Assembly: GCA_017622815.1 (NCBI GenBank)
Contig: JAGAQH010000026.1
Span: forward strand, 1 to 64,000
Source of the DNA: Bacteroidaceae bacterium
Lineage (GTDB): Bacteria > Bacteroidota > Bacteroidia > Bacteroidales > Bacteroidaceae
Direction: 5' to 3'
Length of the DNA: 64,000 nt
Shown here: positions 17,684 to 26,316 of the stretch, piece after piece
Numbering within the stretch: position 1 is the stretch's first letter
Layout: each line of letters starts with the position of its first letter
Translations under genes and position numbers: made by a program
The notes under the pieces: model-generated
Seen by the model: only the letters and a program-made list of their open reading frames with translations
Told to the model about the DNA's origin: nothing
Database searches by the model: none

Positions 17684-18423
17684 GAGAGTAGCTGTGTTAG
17701 GAATATGTCGGCAAACAGGATGAGCATGCTGCTGCTCACCACGGCATTTGTGCTGGCCTTGCCCACGTCGAAGGAACCGCCCTCCACGTTGTAGCCGTGG
17801 AAACTGCTCACGGAGGAGATGATGAAGGCAAAGACAAGACTTTTGATTATGCTTGCCCAGATGTACCAGGGGACAAAATCATGTTGAAGACCCAGTGTGA
17901 GGTCGTCCACTGTGATTACTCCCGCCAAGGCCGTGGCGTATGCCCCCACAAAACCGAAGACTATGCTGAAGATAACCAGCATGGGAATCATGGTCACAAG
18001 TCCCAGTATCTTGGGCAGGATGATGAAACTGGCAGAGTTGATGCCCATAATCTCCAGGGCGTCTATCTGTTGGGTCACCCGCATGGTGCCTATTTCGGAA
18101 GCGATGTTGGAACCCACCTTGCCTGCCAGGATGAGGCACATGATGCTGGAGGAGAATTCCAGCAGCATGATTTCGCGTGTGGTGTAGCCAGTGGTGAATG
18201 CCGGCATCCATGGGGATGCGATGTTCAGTTTTATCTGTATGCATATCACGGCACCTATGAAAAAGGATATCAGCAGGACTATGCCTATGCTGTCCACTCC
18301 GAGGGCCACCATTTCCTTGACGTATTGTTTGAAGAACATGCGCCATCTTTCGGGCAGGGACATGACCCTTCCCATAAGGCACAGGTATTCTCCAAATTTA
18401 GTTATGCTCTTATTCAGTAACAT
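17680..18423 (-). CDS. mlaE: ABC transporter permease, MlaE family
   Basis: 247 residues. Hydrophobic MlaE-family protein with the typical central TTREIMLLEFSSSIMCLILAG and ASEIGTMRVTQQIDALEIMG, then SSFHGYNVEGGSFDVGKAST. It forms the membrane part of the lipid transporter with MlaF. The open frame extends to a TTG at 18450, but that codon overlaps the -7 box at 18448-18455, so ATG 18423 is the start. The promoter lies in a repeat shared with guaB. Confidence 0.9.
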   Translation of the reverse strand: MLLNKSITKFGEYLCLMGRVMSLPERWRMFFKQYVKEMVALGVDSIGIVLLISFFIGAVICIQIKLNIASPWMPAFTTGYTTREIMLLEFSSSIMCLILAGKVGSNIASEIGTMRVTQQIDALEIMGINSASFIILPKILGLVTMIPMLVIFSIVFGFVGAYATALAGVITVDDLTLGLQHDFVPWYIWASIIKSLVFAFIISSVSSFHGYNVEGGSFDVGKASTNAVVSSSMLILFADIFLTQLLS

Positions 18424-18447
18424 TCTTAATGTCTTTTTTGACGGATG

Positions 18448-18515
18448 CAAAGTTACGATTAAGTGAGCGAAATATCAAATTTATTTGAATATTTCCGAGC
18501 GAGAGTAACTAAGAC
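18448..18515 (-). repeat. Promoter-bearing repeat, copy in front of mlaE
   Basis: Read on the minus strand it contains TCTTAGTTACTCTCGCTCGG, AAAT.TTCAAATAAATTTG, TTTCGCTCACTTAATCG and TAACTTTG. It matches the segment at 28951-29017 before guaB over nearly its whole length. It includes a -33 TTTG and the -7 box TAACTTTG (18455-18448). Confidence 0.85.
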
Positions 18516-18521
18516 GGTAGT

Positions 18522-18529
18522 CAAAGTTA
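18522..18529 (-). promoter_or_regulatory. Second, upstream -7 box TAACTTTG for mlaE
   Basis: CGTAACTTTG lies 74 bases upstream of the CGTAACTTTG at 18457-18448. The same tandem spacing (75 bases) is found before guaB. Confidence 0.6.
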
Positions 18530-18657
18530 CGCATTTTAATGGATAATGGGAGGCGTGGGCACGATATTTTGCTGTCCTGGCGGAATTTTTGAGAAACATT
18601 AACGATAAATTCGGGCAATAAATACAGGTCGCCGGCTTGAGAATGAAGAAATCTTCG

Positions 18658-18665
18658 TACATTTG
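18658..18665 (+). promoter_or_regulatory. -7 box TACATTTG for lptB
   Basis: Within TTCGTACATTTGTGG. It ends 7 bases before the ATG at 18673 and lies inside the longer frame starting at 18637, supporting the shorter start. Confidence 0.6.
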
Positions 18666-18672
18666 TGGCAAG

Positions 18673-19467
18673 ATGGAAACACAGAACAACAAGGAGAATG
18701 TGGAACTGCGCAGCGAGGGGCTTGTCAAGGTGTATGGCAAGCGCACCGTTGTGAACAATGTTTCATTCAATGTACATCAGGGAGAAATTGTGGGATTGCT
18801 CGGTCCCAACGGTGCAGGCAAGACCACCAGTTTCTATATGACCACCGGTCTCGTTGTCCCCAATGCCGGCCACATCTGGCTTGGTGACGAGGAGATAACG
18901 GACGATCCTGTCTACAAGCGTGCCCGCAAGGGTATAGGCTATCTGGCGCAGGAGGCTTCCGTTTTCCGCAAGATGAGTGTGGAGGACAATATCGCCTCTG
19001 TGCTGGAGATGACGGGCAAGCCCCGTGACTACCAGAAGGAGAAACTTGAGAGCCTTATTGCCGAGTTCCGCCTGCAGAAGGTGCGCCGCAACCTTGGCGA
19101 CCAGTTGTCGGGTGGTGAGCGCCGCCGTACGGAGATAGCGCGTTGCCTGGCCATAGACCCCAAGTTCATTATGCTCGACGAACCTTTTGCCGGTGTGGAC
19201 CCCATTGCCGTGGAGGATATCCAGTACATTGTGTGGAAACTGAAGCAGAAGAACATAGGTGTGCTCATCACCGACCATAATGTTGAGGAGACACTCTGTA
19301 TTACCGACCGTGCCTACCTCCTGTTTGAAGGCCAGATTCTCTTTCACGGCACCCCCGAGGAACTCTCGCAGAACCCCGTGGTGCTGGACAAGTACCTGAC
19401 GCACTCCTTCAAACTTCGCAAGAAGGACTTCCAGAAGATGGATGAGATACGCAACCAGCAGGTCTGA
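18673..19467 (+). CDS. lptB: LPS export ABC transporter ATP-binding protein
   Basis: 264 residues from METQNNKENVELRSEGLVK. Walker A GPNGAGKTT, the LptB-typical YLAQEASVFRKMSVEDNI, signature LSGGERRRTEIARCLA and Walker B FIMLDEPFAGVDPIA, then VLITDHNVEETL. It drives extraction of lipopolysaccharide from the inner membrane with LptFG and the Lpt bridge. The start at 18673 is favoured over 18637 because of the promoter box. The gene is divergent from mlaEF, another envelope lipid transporter. Confidence 0.93.
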   Translation: METQNNKENVELRSEGLVKVYGKRTVVNNVSFNVHQGEIVGLLGPNGAGKTTSFYMTTGLVVPNAGHIWLGDEEITDDPVYKRARKGIGYLAQEASVFRKMSVEDNIASVLEMTGKPRDYQKEKLESLIAEFRLQKVRRNLGDQLSGGERRRTEIARCLAIDPKFIMLDEPFAGVDPIAVEDIQYIVWKLKQKNIGVLITDHNVEETLCITDRAYLLFEGQILFHGTPEELSQNPVVLDKYLTHSFKLRKKDFQKMDEIRNQQV

Positions 19468-19510
19468 GTTGGCCTATAACCCGAATAACAACATTAACCG
19501 CTTAACTATA

Positions 19511-20323
19511 ATGAAACTCTTACACACAACCGCTTGCCTCGTAGTTGCCGCCTTTCTGGTAGCATGTTCAAACGAAGAACCTGCACCAAAGCCTAACCTG
19601 CGACCCGACCTTCCCGGTAGTACCGAGACACACATTAGGAGCGTAGTGCACAGTGGTAGCATAGAGGGAAGTTACGATTGGGAGTTTGAGTATGTCGACG
19701 AGCGTCTGGTGGGTGCCAAGGGAAGCCTGTACAATCCCACAAGCCATGAGGTTGAATACACCAGCCAACTCACATACACCCCCGACAACGTGACCATAGC
19801 CAATTCCGGAGACTTGCAGATGAACGTCACTCTGGACGAGAACAACTTCATAGAGACTCTGACGGTAAACAAGGACGAGTATCGCTTCTTCTACGCCGAC
19901 GGCAGACTCATTGCCTGGGAGAAGACCCTGAAGGACATCAACTTCGGAGCAGAGGCCCCGCATGCAAGGGGTGCCATTGAATATAAGGACGGGGACATTG
20001 CTATCATCACATATTCCGAGAACAACGACGATCCCACCTATTACCATTGTACGCCCTCTTCGCTGTACAATACCAACGGCCTGCTCCCAGAAACGCTCTC
20101 CAAGCAAATGGGATGTTTCGGTTTCGAGCACCTGTATTATGCCGGTTTGCTGGGCAAGGCAACAAAGCATCTGGTTCGCGCCATCCAGATTGACTTCCCC
20201 GAGGAGGCAAAGCGCGAGGACTATCAGATAGAATTCAGTTACTCCACCAACAGGGAGGAGCAGACCGAACTCTGCACATACAACATCAATGGCGAGGCGG
20301 CATCGGTGAACTATACTTATTAG
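19511..20323 (+). CDS. Lipoprotein, DUF4595-like
   Basis: 270 residues. MKLLHTTACLVVAAFLVAC is a lipoprotein signal with Cys at 19, followed by SNEEPAPKPN. The body has repeated beta-strand patterns ending in aromatic residues (YDWEFEYVDERLVGAKGSLY, EYRFFYADGRLIAWEK), resembling the Bacteroidetes DUF4595 lipoproteins; this is by pattern only. Function unknown. It begins 43 bases after lptB and ends at a terminator. Confidence 0.7.
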   Translation: MKLLHTTACLVVAAFLVACSNEEPAPKPNLRPDLPGSTETHIRSVVHSGSIEGSYDWEFEYVDERLVGAKGSLYNPTSHEVEYTSQLTYTPDNVTIANSGDLQMNVTLDENNFIETLTVNKDEYRFFYADGRLIAWEKTLKDINFGAEAPHARGAIEYKDGDIAIITYSENNDDPTYYHCTPSSLYNTNGLLPETLSKQMGCFGFEHLYYAGLLGKATKHLVRAIQIDFPEEAKREDYQIEFSYSTNREEQTELCTYNINGEAASVNYTY

Positions 20324-20347
20324 TACTCCAAATATAAAACAACGTTT

Positions 20348-20379
20348 GGAGGCGTGCCACGGCATGCCTCCTTTTTTAT
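20348..20379 (+). terminator. Terminator after the DUF4595-like gene
   Basis: GGAGGC-GTGCC pairs with GGCATGCCTCC (20348-20371), followed by TTTTTTATT. Confidence 0.8.
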
Positions 20380-20530
20380 TATGTCTGGCATAAGTTAAAA
20401 CGACCCCATTCTTCCGGGAAAGGAGGGTGCCCGTAATGCAAAGTTATTCCTGTCCTTAGGCAAAAGCAACAGGATCGGGAAACATAAGCAACAAGAACAT
20501 GAGATATTAAATAGACTCAATGTTAGGTCG
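20380..20530. other. Gap without a gene
   Basis: No credible frame. A minus-strand TAACTTTG box (20446-20439) is present but has no gene in front of it. Confidence 0.5.
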
Positions 20531-20596
20531 AATTGTACTTAATGCTGAGTCTAATTGTACTAAGCATTGTGTACAATTGTACCCAATACTGAGTAC
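20531..20596. repeat. Three tandem 22-bp units with GTACAATTGTAC-type core
   Basis: Units at 20531-20552, 20553-20574 and 20575-20596, each beginning AATTGTAC and ending GAGTCT, GTGTAC or GAGTAC, so that joined units make the palindrome GTACAATTGTAC. The units share the first 8 bases and the spacing; the middles diverge. Located between the convergent lipoprotein and transporter genes. Confidence 0.85.
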
Positions 20597-20737
20597 ATAT
20601 TTATTATCATGTTTTTCAAACGAATATTTACCGGTACAAATGCATTATGCATCACGTAACTTAATGTTGATTGTTGAAGCACCTCGTTTGCCGGACAGCA
20701 ATAAATGTTAATTGCCTTGAAGGGATATGGATGTACA

Positions 20738-20775
20738 ATATAGGGTATGCCTCGGATTGGAGGCATACCCTATAT
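20738..20775. repeat. Perfect 15-bp inverted repeat
   Basis: ATATAGGGTATGCCT (20738-20752) and AGGCATACCCTATAT (20761-20775) with an 8-base loop, 39 bases beyond the transporter stop. No T-run follows on either strand, so it may be a terminator of another kind or a repeat. Confidence 0.7.
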
Positions 20776-20814
20776 GATTGGTGTTGGGAGCAATCCTGCC
20801 GGATGCTTTGGATG

Positions 20815-22425
20815 CTACATTACCGTCATGGAAATGACCTGGATGGCAATGATGAGGCACACCATGGCAATGGGGTAGACGGTGGCGTATGCCACGCTGG
20901 GGATGTTGCTGTCCACCATGGAGTCGGCGGCGGCAAGACCGGGAGTGGAGGTCATACCACCGGTGATGGTGCCCAGAAGGTCGAGCATGGAAATCTTGAA
21001 GACCAGTCTGCCTACCAGAGTGGCTATGAGCATGGGAACCAGTGTGAGTGCAGCACCGATGCCGAAGAGCAACAGGCCGCTTGTCTGGAATGTGGATACG
21101 AGTGTCTTTCCTGCGGATGTACCTACCTCGGCAAGGAAAAGCAACAGGCCCAACTGGCGCAGAAGTTGGTTCGAGGGGCCTGACATTGACCAGATAATGG
21201 GACCGGTCTTGCCTATGGCGCTAAGCAAAAGGGCTACCAGCAGGACACCGCCGGTAAGGCCCGGGGATATGCTCATGCCGTCGCCGAAACTGATGCTCAT
21301 CTTGCCCACTATGACGCCAAGGACGATACCCAATGCAATGGGGAAGAAGTCGGTGTCGGACAGTATCTTGGCGTTGTTGCCCAGCATGCAGGCAAAACCG
21401 TTCAGACCCTCCTTCTCTCCGACAACCATCAGTTTGTCGCCGAACTTCAGTTCCAGGGTTTCCGAAGGAGTGAGGTCGATACCGCTTCGGCGTACACGGG
21501 TCACGGTACAACCGAAGTTCTGGTGCAGGCGCAACTCGCCTAACTGCTTGCCTACCATCTTCTTGTTGGTGAGCAACAATTGTTGGATGTCCTGGTCAAC
21601 GTCCAGCGGCAGTTCGCCTTCCTTACGTTCTCCAAGGAGCACTTCAGCCTGTGCCAGGGCCTCCTTTGTGCCTACGCACTGAACCCAGTCGTTCTCGTGC
21701 AGGACGGTGATACCCATGGGGATGGTAATCTTGTCGTCTGACTTCATACGGGAGATGATGGCGCCTGTCATGTTGGCGAACTTCAGTTCCATCAGCGTGC
21801 GTCCGAATACGGCGTCGTTGGTTACCTTGAACAGGCAGGTCTCCATCTCGGGGAACTTGCTTCTGCGTTGTGCATCCAGTTCCTTAGCCTCCTTTTCCAG
21901 GTCGATGCGCATGATCTTGGGCAGAAGTTTCACGAAGAGGATTACACCGATTACACCGAAGGGATAGGCTATACCATAGGATATGGGAGCCAGGTCGCTG
22001 GCTGCCAAGTGTTTTGTGCTGTCAATCGCAACCGCCAGACCGGGGGTGGAGGTCAGTGCTCCGGCCATCAGGCCCACCAGGCTCGGAGTGTCTATGCCGT
22101 AGAGGTATTTCAGTCCTACACCGGTCAGGGCTGCCGATGCAATGAGCAGGGCAGTGATGATGATGAGTGTCTTGCCCTTGCTCTTGAACGAGTCGAAGAA
22201 ACCGGGACCGGCCTGTATGCCGATGGTGAAGATGAAGAGCACCAGGCCGAAATTGCCCAAGTCCTTGGGAATGAATACGCCGAAGTGTCCGAAGAGCAGT
22301 GCGATGAAGATAACGGCAGAGACGTCCAGTGACACTCCCTTGATCTTGATTCTTCCCAGCATGAAGCCCAGGGCAACGATGGTGAAGAGCGCGAAATACG
22401 ATGATTTCAGCAGGTCGAATAGCAT
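20815..22425 (-). CDS. AspT/YidE-type putative transporter with two TrkA-C domains
   Basis: 536 residues. Two blocks of hydrophobic helices (about 1-180 and 370-536), each with a GxxxSTPGLA motif (GALTSTPGLAVAI and GGMTSTPGLAAAD), flank a soluble middle of about 190 residues with two RCK_C/TrkA-C regions (ISRMKSDDKITIPMGITVL and VTRVRRSGIDLTPSE). This is the architecture of the aspartate:alanine exchanger and YidE/YbjL family; the substrate here is unknown. A weak -7 box (TATCTTTA at 22463-22456) lies upstream of ATG 22425. Confidence 0.88.
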   Translation of the reverse strand: MLFDLLKSSYFALFTIVALGFMLGRIKIKGVSLDVSAVIFIALLFGHFGVFIPKDLGNFGLVLFIFTIGIQAGPGFFDSFKSKGKTLIIITALLIASAALTGVGLKYLYGIDTPSLVGLMAGALTSTPGLAVAIDSTKHLAASDLAPISYGIAYPFGVIGVILFVKLLPKIMRIDLEKEAKELDAQRRSKFPEMETCLFKVTNDAVFGRTLMELKFANMTGAIISRMKSDDKITIPMGITVLHENDWVQCVGTKEALAQAEVLLGERKEGELPLDVDQDIQQLLLTNKKMVGKQLGELRLHQNFGCTVTRVRRSGIDLTPSETLELKFGDKLMVVGEKEGLNGFACMLGNNAKILSDTDFFPIALGIVLGVIVGKMSISFGDGMSISPGLTGGVLLVALLLSAIGKTGPIIWSMSGPSNQLLRQLGLLLFLAEVGTSAGKTLVSTFQTSGLLLFGIGAALTLVPMLIATLVGRLVFKISMLDLLGTITGGMTSTPGLAAADSMVDSNIPSVAYATVYPIAMVCLIIAIQVISMTVM

Positions 22426-22569
22426 AATACGTGTAAGTTAATGTTAATTTGTGTGTAAAGATATGAATTTAATGTCAAAGCCTATTATGCGGTGTCCGTT
22501 ATAGAGGGTAAAAAACGCAAATGGAGAAAAAACATGCCTGCATATCGCGCATTCCTCATTATTTTTTAT

Positions 22570-22577
22570 TACCTTTG
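22570..22577 (+). promoter_or_regulatory. -7 box TACCTTTG for tig
   Basis: TTACCTTTGCACG fits TAnnTTTG; it lies 67 bases upstream of the tig ATG. Confidence 0.7.
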
Positions 22578-22643
22578 CACGCTGAATGCGCTTATGCGCA
22601 CGTGTTATTGATGTGATTAAATCGTAAACAAAGATATAAACCA

Positions 22644-23993
22644 ATGAACATTTCATTCGAGAAGACTGGCAACGTAACAGCGTTGCTGACCATTACACTG
22701 GCTAAGGCTGACTATGCCGCCAATGTGGAAAAGACACTGAAGGACTATCGCAAGAAGGCTTCTCTGCCCGGTTTCCGTCCCGGTCAGGCTCCTATGGCTC
22801 TGCTGAAGAAGCGTTTCGGCCAGGAGGTTCAGGCTGAGGAGATGAACAAGATGCTGGGTACCGAACTCTACAAGTATATCCGCGAGGAGAAGATCGACAT
22901 CCTGGGCGAGCCCCTTCCCAGTGACAAGCAGGGTGAGGTAAGTCTGGAGGCTGACGAGCAGACTTTCCTGTTCGACATTGCCCTGGCTCCCCAGATGGAT
23001 GCCAAGTTGAGCAGCAGCGACACCGTGGAGTACTACAACATCACCGTGGACGACGCTATGATCGACCAGCAGATCCAGATGTACACCAGCCGTGCCGGCA
23101 GCTACCAGAAGGTAGAGGAGTACCAGGCCAAGGACATGGTGAAGGGTACCATCACCGAGTTGGACGAGAACGGTCAGCCCGTAGAGGGTGGCATTGAGGT
23201 TGAGGCTGCAGTAATGCTGCCCGACTACATGAAGGACGAGGAGCAGAAGCAGAAGTTCGAGGGTGCCAAGGTAGGCGACGTTATCGTCTTCAACCCTTCA
23301 AAGGCATACAACAGCGATGTTGAACTGTCTTCTCTGCTGAAGATTACAAAGGACGAGGCTGCCCAGAAGACAGGTGACTTCCAGTACCAGATCAGCGAGA
23401 TTACCCGTTACGAGGCTCATGCCCTGAACCAGGAGTTGTTCGATCAGGTTCTGGGCGAGGGCAAGGTTAGCGACGAAGCAGGTTTCCGTGCCGCCATCAA
23501 GGAGACTCTGGAGAGCCAGTTCCGTGTGGACAGCGACTTCCGCTTCGTTATGGACCTGAAGAAGTACATCGTTGCCCGCGTAGGCGAGGTTGAGTTCCCC
23601 GAGGAACTGCTCAAGCGCATCATGAAGATGAACAACCAGGACAAGGACGACGAGTTCATCGAGAAGAACTTCAAGCCCAGCGTTGAGGAACTGAAGTGGC
23701 ACCTCATCAAGGAGCAGTTGTGCGACCAGATGGAAATCAAGGTTGAGCAGCCCGACGTGATGGAAACCGCCAAGGAGGTTACCCGCATGCAGTTTGCCCA
23801 GTACGGCATGAGCAACATCCCCGAGGACGCTCTGGAGAACTATGCCAAGGGTATGCTGGAGAACAAGCAGCAGGCCGAGGGTCTGGTGAACCGTACCGTA
23901 GAGCGCAAGCTCGGCGCCGCCGCCAAGGCTGTGGTTACTCTGGACGAGAAGACCGTAAGCCTGGACGAGTTCAACAAGGCATTCGAGGAATAA
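22644..23993 (+). CDS. tig: Trigger factor
   Basis: 449 residues. The N-terminal ribosome-binding domain carries LPGFRPGQAPMALLKKRFG (the family GFRxGxxP signature, residues about 41-59), followed by a reduced FKBP-like middle and an extended helical C-terminal arm rich in Glu and Lys. It is the ribosome-bound chaperone for nascent chains. It precedes clpP and clpX, the classic order, but a 108-bp inverted repeat lies between tig and clpP. Confidence 0.94.
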   Translation: MNISFEKTGNVTALLTITLAKADYAANVEKTLKDYRKKASLPGFRPGQAPMALLKKRFGQEVQAEEMNKMLGTELYKYIREEKIDILGEPLPSDKQGEVSLEADEQTFLFDIALAPQMDAKLSSSDTVEYYNITVDDAMIDQQIQMYTSRAGSYQKVEEYQAKDMVKGTITELDENGQPVEGGIEVEAAVMLPDYMKDEEQKQKFEGAKVGDVIVFNPSKAYNSDVELSSLLKITKDEAAQKTGDFQYQISEITRYEAHALNQELFDQVLGEGKVSDEAGFRAAIKETLESQFRVDSDFRFVMDLKKYIVARVGEVEFPEELLKRIMKMNNQDKDDEFIEKNFKPSVEELKWHLIKEQLCDQMEIKVEQPDVMETAKEVTRMQFAQYGMSNIPEDALENYAKGMLENKQQAEGLVNRTVERKLGAAAKAVVTLDEKTVSLDEFNKAFEE

Positions 23994-24013
23994 CTTAGTA
24001 AATAACACAAGAA

Positions 24014-24121
24014 GACCCTCCCCCTTACCCCTCCGCAAGGGAGGGGAGTAGTTACTGCAGACTGACGGAAAACTCAGTTCATTCTACTCCCCTCCCTTGC
24101 GGAGGGGTGAGGGGGAGGGTC
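24014..24121. repeat. 108-bp near-perfect inverted repeat between tig and clpP
   Basis: Arms 24014-24051 and 24084-24121, 38 bases each, match at 37 of 38 positions around a 32-base loop. Each arm is itself a small hairpin (CCCCTCC-GCA-AGGGAGGGG). The loop contains ACTGA and TCAGT that can pair. It resembles a MITE or a transcribed hairpin; no transposase is near. Related C/G-rich hairpins occur at 41356-41400 and 48846-48902. Confidence 0.9.
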
Positions 24122-24150
24122 ATTGGCTCTATATTATATATAATGTATAT

Positions 24151-24816
24151 ATGAAAGACTTTCGTAAGTTCGCGACCGGCAAGATGGGAATCAACGGTAT
24201 GGTGCTGGACGACATAGTGTCCATGCAGAACCAGTACATGAACCCCTACATCCTGGAGGAGCGTCAGTTGAACGTCACACAGATGGACGTGTTCAGCCGA
24301 CTGATGATGGACCGCATCATCTTCCTCGGTACACAGGTGGACGACTATACCGCCAACACCCTTCAGGCACAGTTGCTATATCTGGACAGCGTAGATCCGG
24401 GTAAGGACATCAGCATCTACATCAACTCCCCCGGCGGCAGTGTGTATGCCGGTTTGGGCATATACGACACCATGCAGTTCATCCAGAGCCCGGTGGCCAC
24501 CATCTGCACTGGTATGGCTGCTTCCATGGCCGCCGTGCTGCTCGTGGCAGGAGCCGAGGGCAAGCGCTCGGCCTTGCAGCACTCCCGTGTGATGATACAC
24601 CAGCCTCTTGGCGGTGCGCAGGGCCAGGCTTCGGACATAGAGATAACTGCCCGTGAGATATTGAAGTTGAAGAACGAGCTCTATACCATCATTGCCGACC
24701 ACTCGCACCAGCCTTTCGACAAGGTGTGGGCCGACAGCGACCGTGACTACTGGATGACAGCCCAGGAGGCCAAGGAGTATGGTATGGTGGACAATGTTCT
24801 CTCACGCAAAGCCTGA
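24151..24816 (+). CDS. clpP: ATP-dependent Clp protease proteolytic subunit
   Basis: 221 residues from ATG 24151. Catalytic Ser in [10 protein letters not shown] near residue 125, His in [10 protein letters not shown] near 150, and Asp further on. The frame extends upstream into the inverted repeat, but family alignment and the AT-rich run ending at the ATG support 24151. It forms the chamber of ClpXP. The clpX start is 9 bases downstream. Confidence 0.95.
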   Translation: MKDFRKFATGKMGINGMVLDDIVSMQNQYMNPYILEERQLNVTQMDVFSRLMMDRIIFLGTQVDDYTANTLQAQLLYLDSVDPGKDISIYINSPGGSVYAGLGIYDTMQFIQSPVATICTGMAASMAAVLLVAGAEGKRSALQHSRVMIHQPLGGAQGQASDIEITAREILKLKNELYTIIADHSHQPFDKVWADSDRDYWMTAQEAKEYGMVDNVLSRKA

Positions 24817-24824
24817 GTGAGCGT

Positions 24825-26054
24825 ATGGCAAAGAAACTGAACCGTTGCTCCTTTTGTGGCCGTAGCGAGAAGGATGTACCTCTGATGCTCAACGGCCTTG
24901 AAGGCTTCATCTGCAGCGATTGTGTGGAGATGGCACACCAGATGGTTCGTGAGAACCTGAAGTCCGGCAGAGGCAAGGACGACTTCTATGATGCCGACAA
25001 GCCTCTGATGCGTCCTGCAGAGATCAAGGCCAGGTTGGATGAGTATGTCATCGGTCAGGATGAGGCCAAGATAGCCCTGTCCGTGGCCGTCTACAACCAC
25101 TACAAGCGTTTGCGCCAGCAGGCATTGGGTAAGGCCGACGATGATGTGGAGATAGAGAAGAGCAACATCATCATGATAGGCTCCACCGGTACGGGCAAGA
25201 CCTTGCTTGCACGCACCATAGCCAAGATGCTTGACGTGCCGTTCTCCATTGTCGATGCCACGGTGCTGACGGAAGCCGGCTATGTGGGCGAGGACGTGGA
25301 AAGCATCCTGTCGCGCCTGTTGCAGGCGGCCGACTATGACCAGCCCAAGGCAGAACGAGGTATTGTGTTCATAGACGAGATAGACAAGATAGCACGCAAG
25401 GGCGACAATCCCAGCATCACACGCGACGTCAGTGGTGAGGGTGTGCAGCAGGGTCTGTTGAAATTGCTGGAGGGCAGTGTTGTGAACGTGCCGCCAAAGG
25501 GAGGCCGCAAGCATCCCGACCAGGACTATGTGCACATGGACACCCGCAACATCCTGTTCATCTGCGGCGGTGCCTTCGATGGCATCGAGCGCAAGATAGC
25601 ACAGCGCATGAACACCCACACGGTGGGTTACAACAATGTGTCCGTGCGTCACAACATAGACAGCAAGAACCTGTTGAAGTACATACAGCCGCAGGACTTG
25701 AAGAGTTTCGGCCTCATTCCCGAACTCATAGGCCGTCTGCCGGCACTGACCTACCTGCGTCCCCTGGACAGGGAGGCCTTGCGCAATATCCTCACCGAGC
25801 CCAAGAACTCGCTCATCCGCCAGCAGAAGAAACTCTTTGAGATGGACGGAGTGAAACTGGAGTTCGCGCCAGAGGCTCTGGAGGTTATGGTGGACAAGGC
25901 TATGGAACGCAATCTGGGTGCCCGTGGTCTTCGCGGTATCGTGGAATCGGTTATGACCGACCTCCAGTTCTCCGTACCCGGTACGGGCCAGACGGAACTT
26001 ACCATCACCGCCGATTATGTGCGTGAGCAGTTGGCCAAGTCCGAGGTGCTGTAA
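24825..26054 (+). CDS. clpX: Clp protease ATP-binding subunit ClpX
   Basis: 409 residues. N-terminal zinc finger with Cys 8, 11, 30 and 33, Walker A GSTGTGKT at about 119-126, Walker [12 protein letters not shown], pore loop GYVGEDVES, sensor-2 region GARGLR. It unfolds substrates for ClpP. It ends before a strong terminator. Confidence 0.97.
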   Translation: MAKKLNRCSFCGRSEKDVPLMLNGLEGFICSDCVEMAHQMVRENLKSGRGKDDFYDADKPLMRPAEIKARLDEYVIGQDEAKIALSVAVYNHYKRLRQQALGKADDDVEIEKSNIIMIGSTGTGKTLLARTIAKMLDVPFSIVDATVLTEAGYVGEDVESILSRLLQAADYDQPKAERGIVFIDEIDKIARKGDNPSITRDVSGEGVQQGLLKLLEGSVVNVPPKGGRKHPDQDYVHMDTRNILFICGGAFDGIERKIAQRMNTHTVGYNNVSVRHNIDSKNLLKYIQPQDLKSFGLIPELIGRLPALTYLRPLDREALRNILTEPKNSLIRQQKKLFEMDGVKLEFAPEALEVMVDKAMERNLGARGLRGIVESVMTDLQFSVPGTGQTELTITADYVREQLAKSEVL

Positions 26055-26086
26055 CGTATGTGCCGACTCTGAAGGCGGACATGTAG

Positions 26087-26131
26087 CACGCGCGCCCCGA
26101 CGCAAGATGTCGGGGCGCGCGTGTTGTTTTT
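26087..26131 (+). terminator. Strong terminator after clpX
   Basis: A perfect 15-bp GC-rich stem, CACGCGCGCCCCGAC (26087-26101) with GTCGGGGCGCGCGTG (26109-26123), loop GCAAGAT, then TTGTTTTTG. Confidence 0.9.
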
Positions 26132-26277
26132 GGGCCATTTCAGTGTGCATGTTGTAATTGCTGATGTACATAAAAACTATGGAAATATGCTCCCTGTGAC
26201 CAAGAAAAGGCAGGAATAGACATTGGAAAGTAGTCTTGTTTTTGCTCTATTTCCTTGGATATGTCGTTTTTATTCGT

Positions 26278-26285
26278 TACCTTTG
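26278..26285 (+). promoter_or_regulatory. -7 box TACCTTTG for the second recQ
   Basis: TTCGTTACCTTTG lies 31 bases before ATG 26317 and inside the longer frame from 26236, supporting the shorter start. Confidence 0.7.
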
Positions 26286-26316
26286 TAGACGTGCGCCACT
26301 ATCTGCGACTACCACT

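Noticed and set aside
20439-20446. Small RNA from the minus-strand TAACTTTG box
   Set aside because: No clear end signal with a T-run in the direction of transcription, and no conserved structure seen; one 8-base match is too weak.
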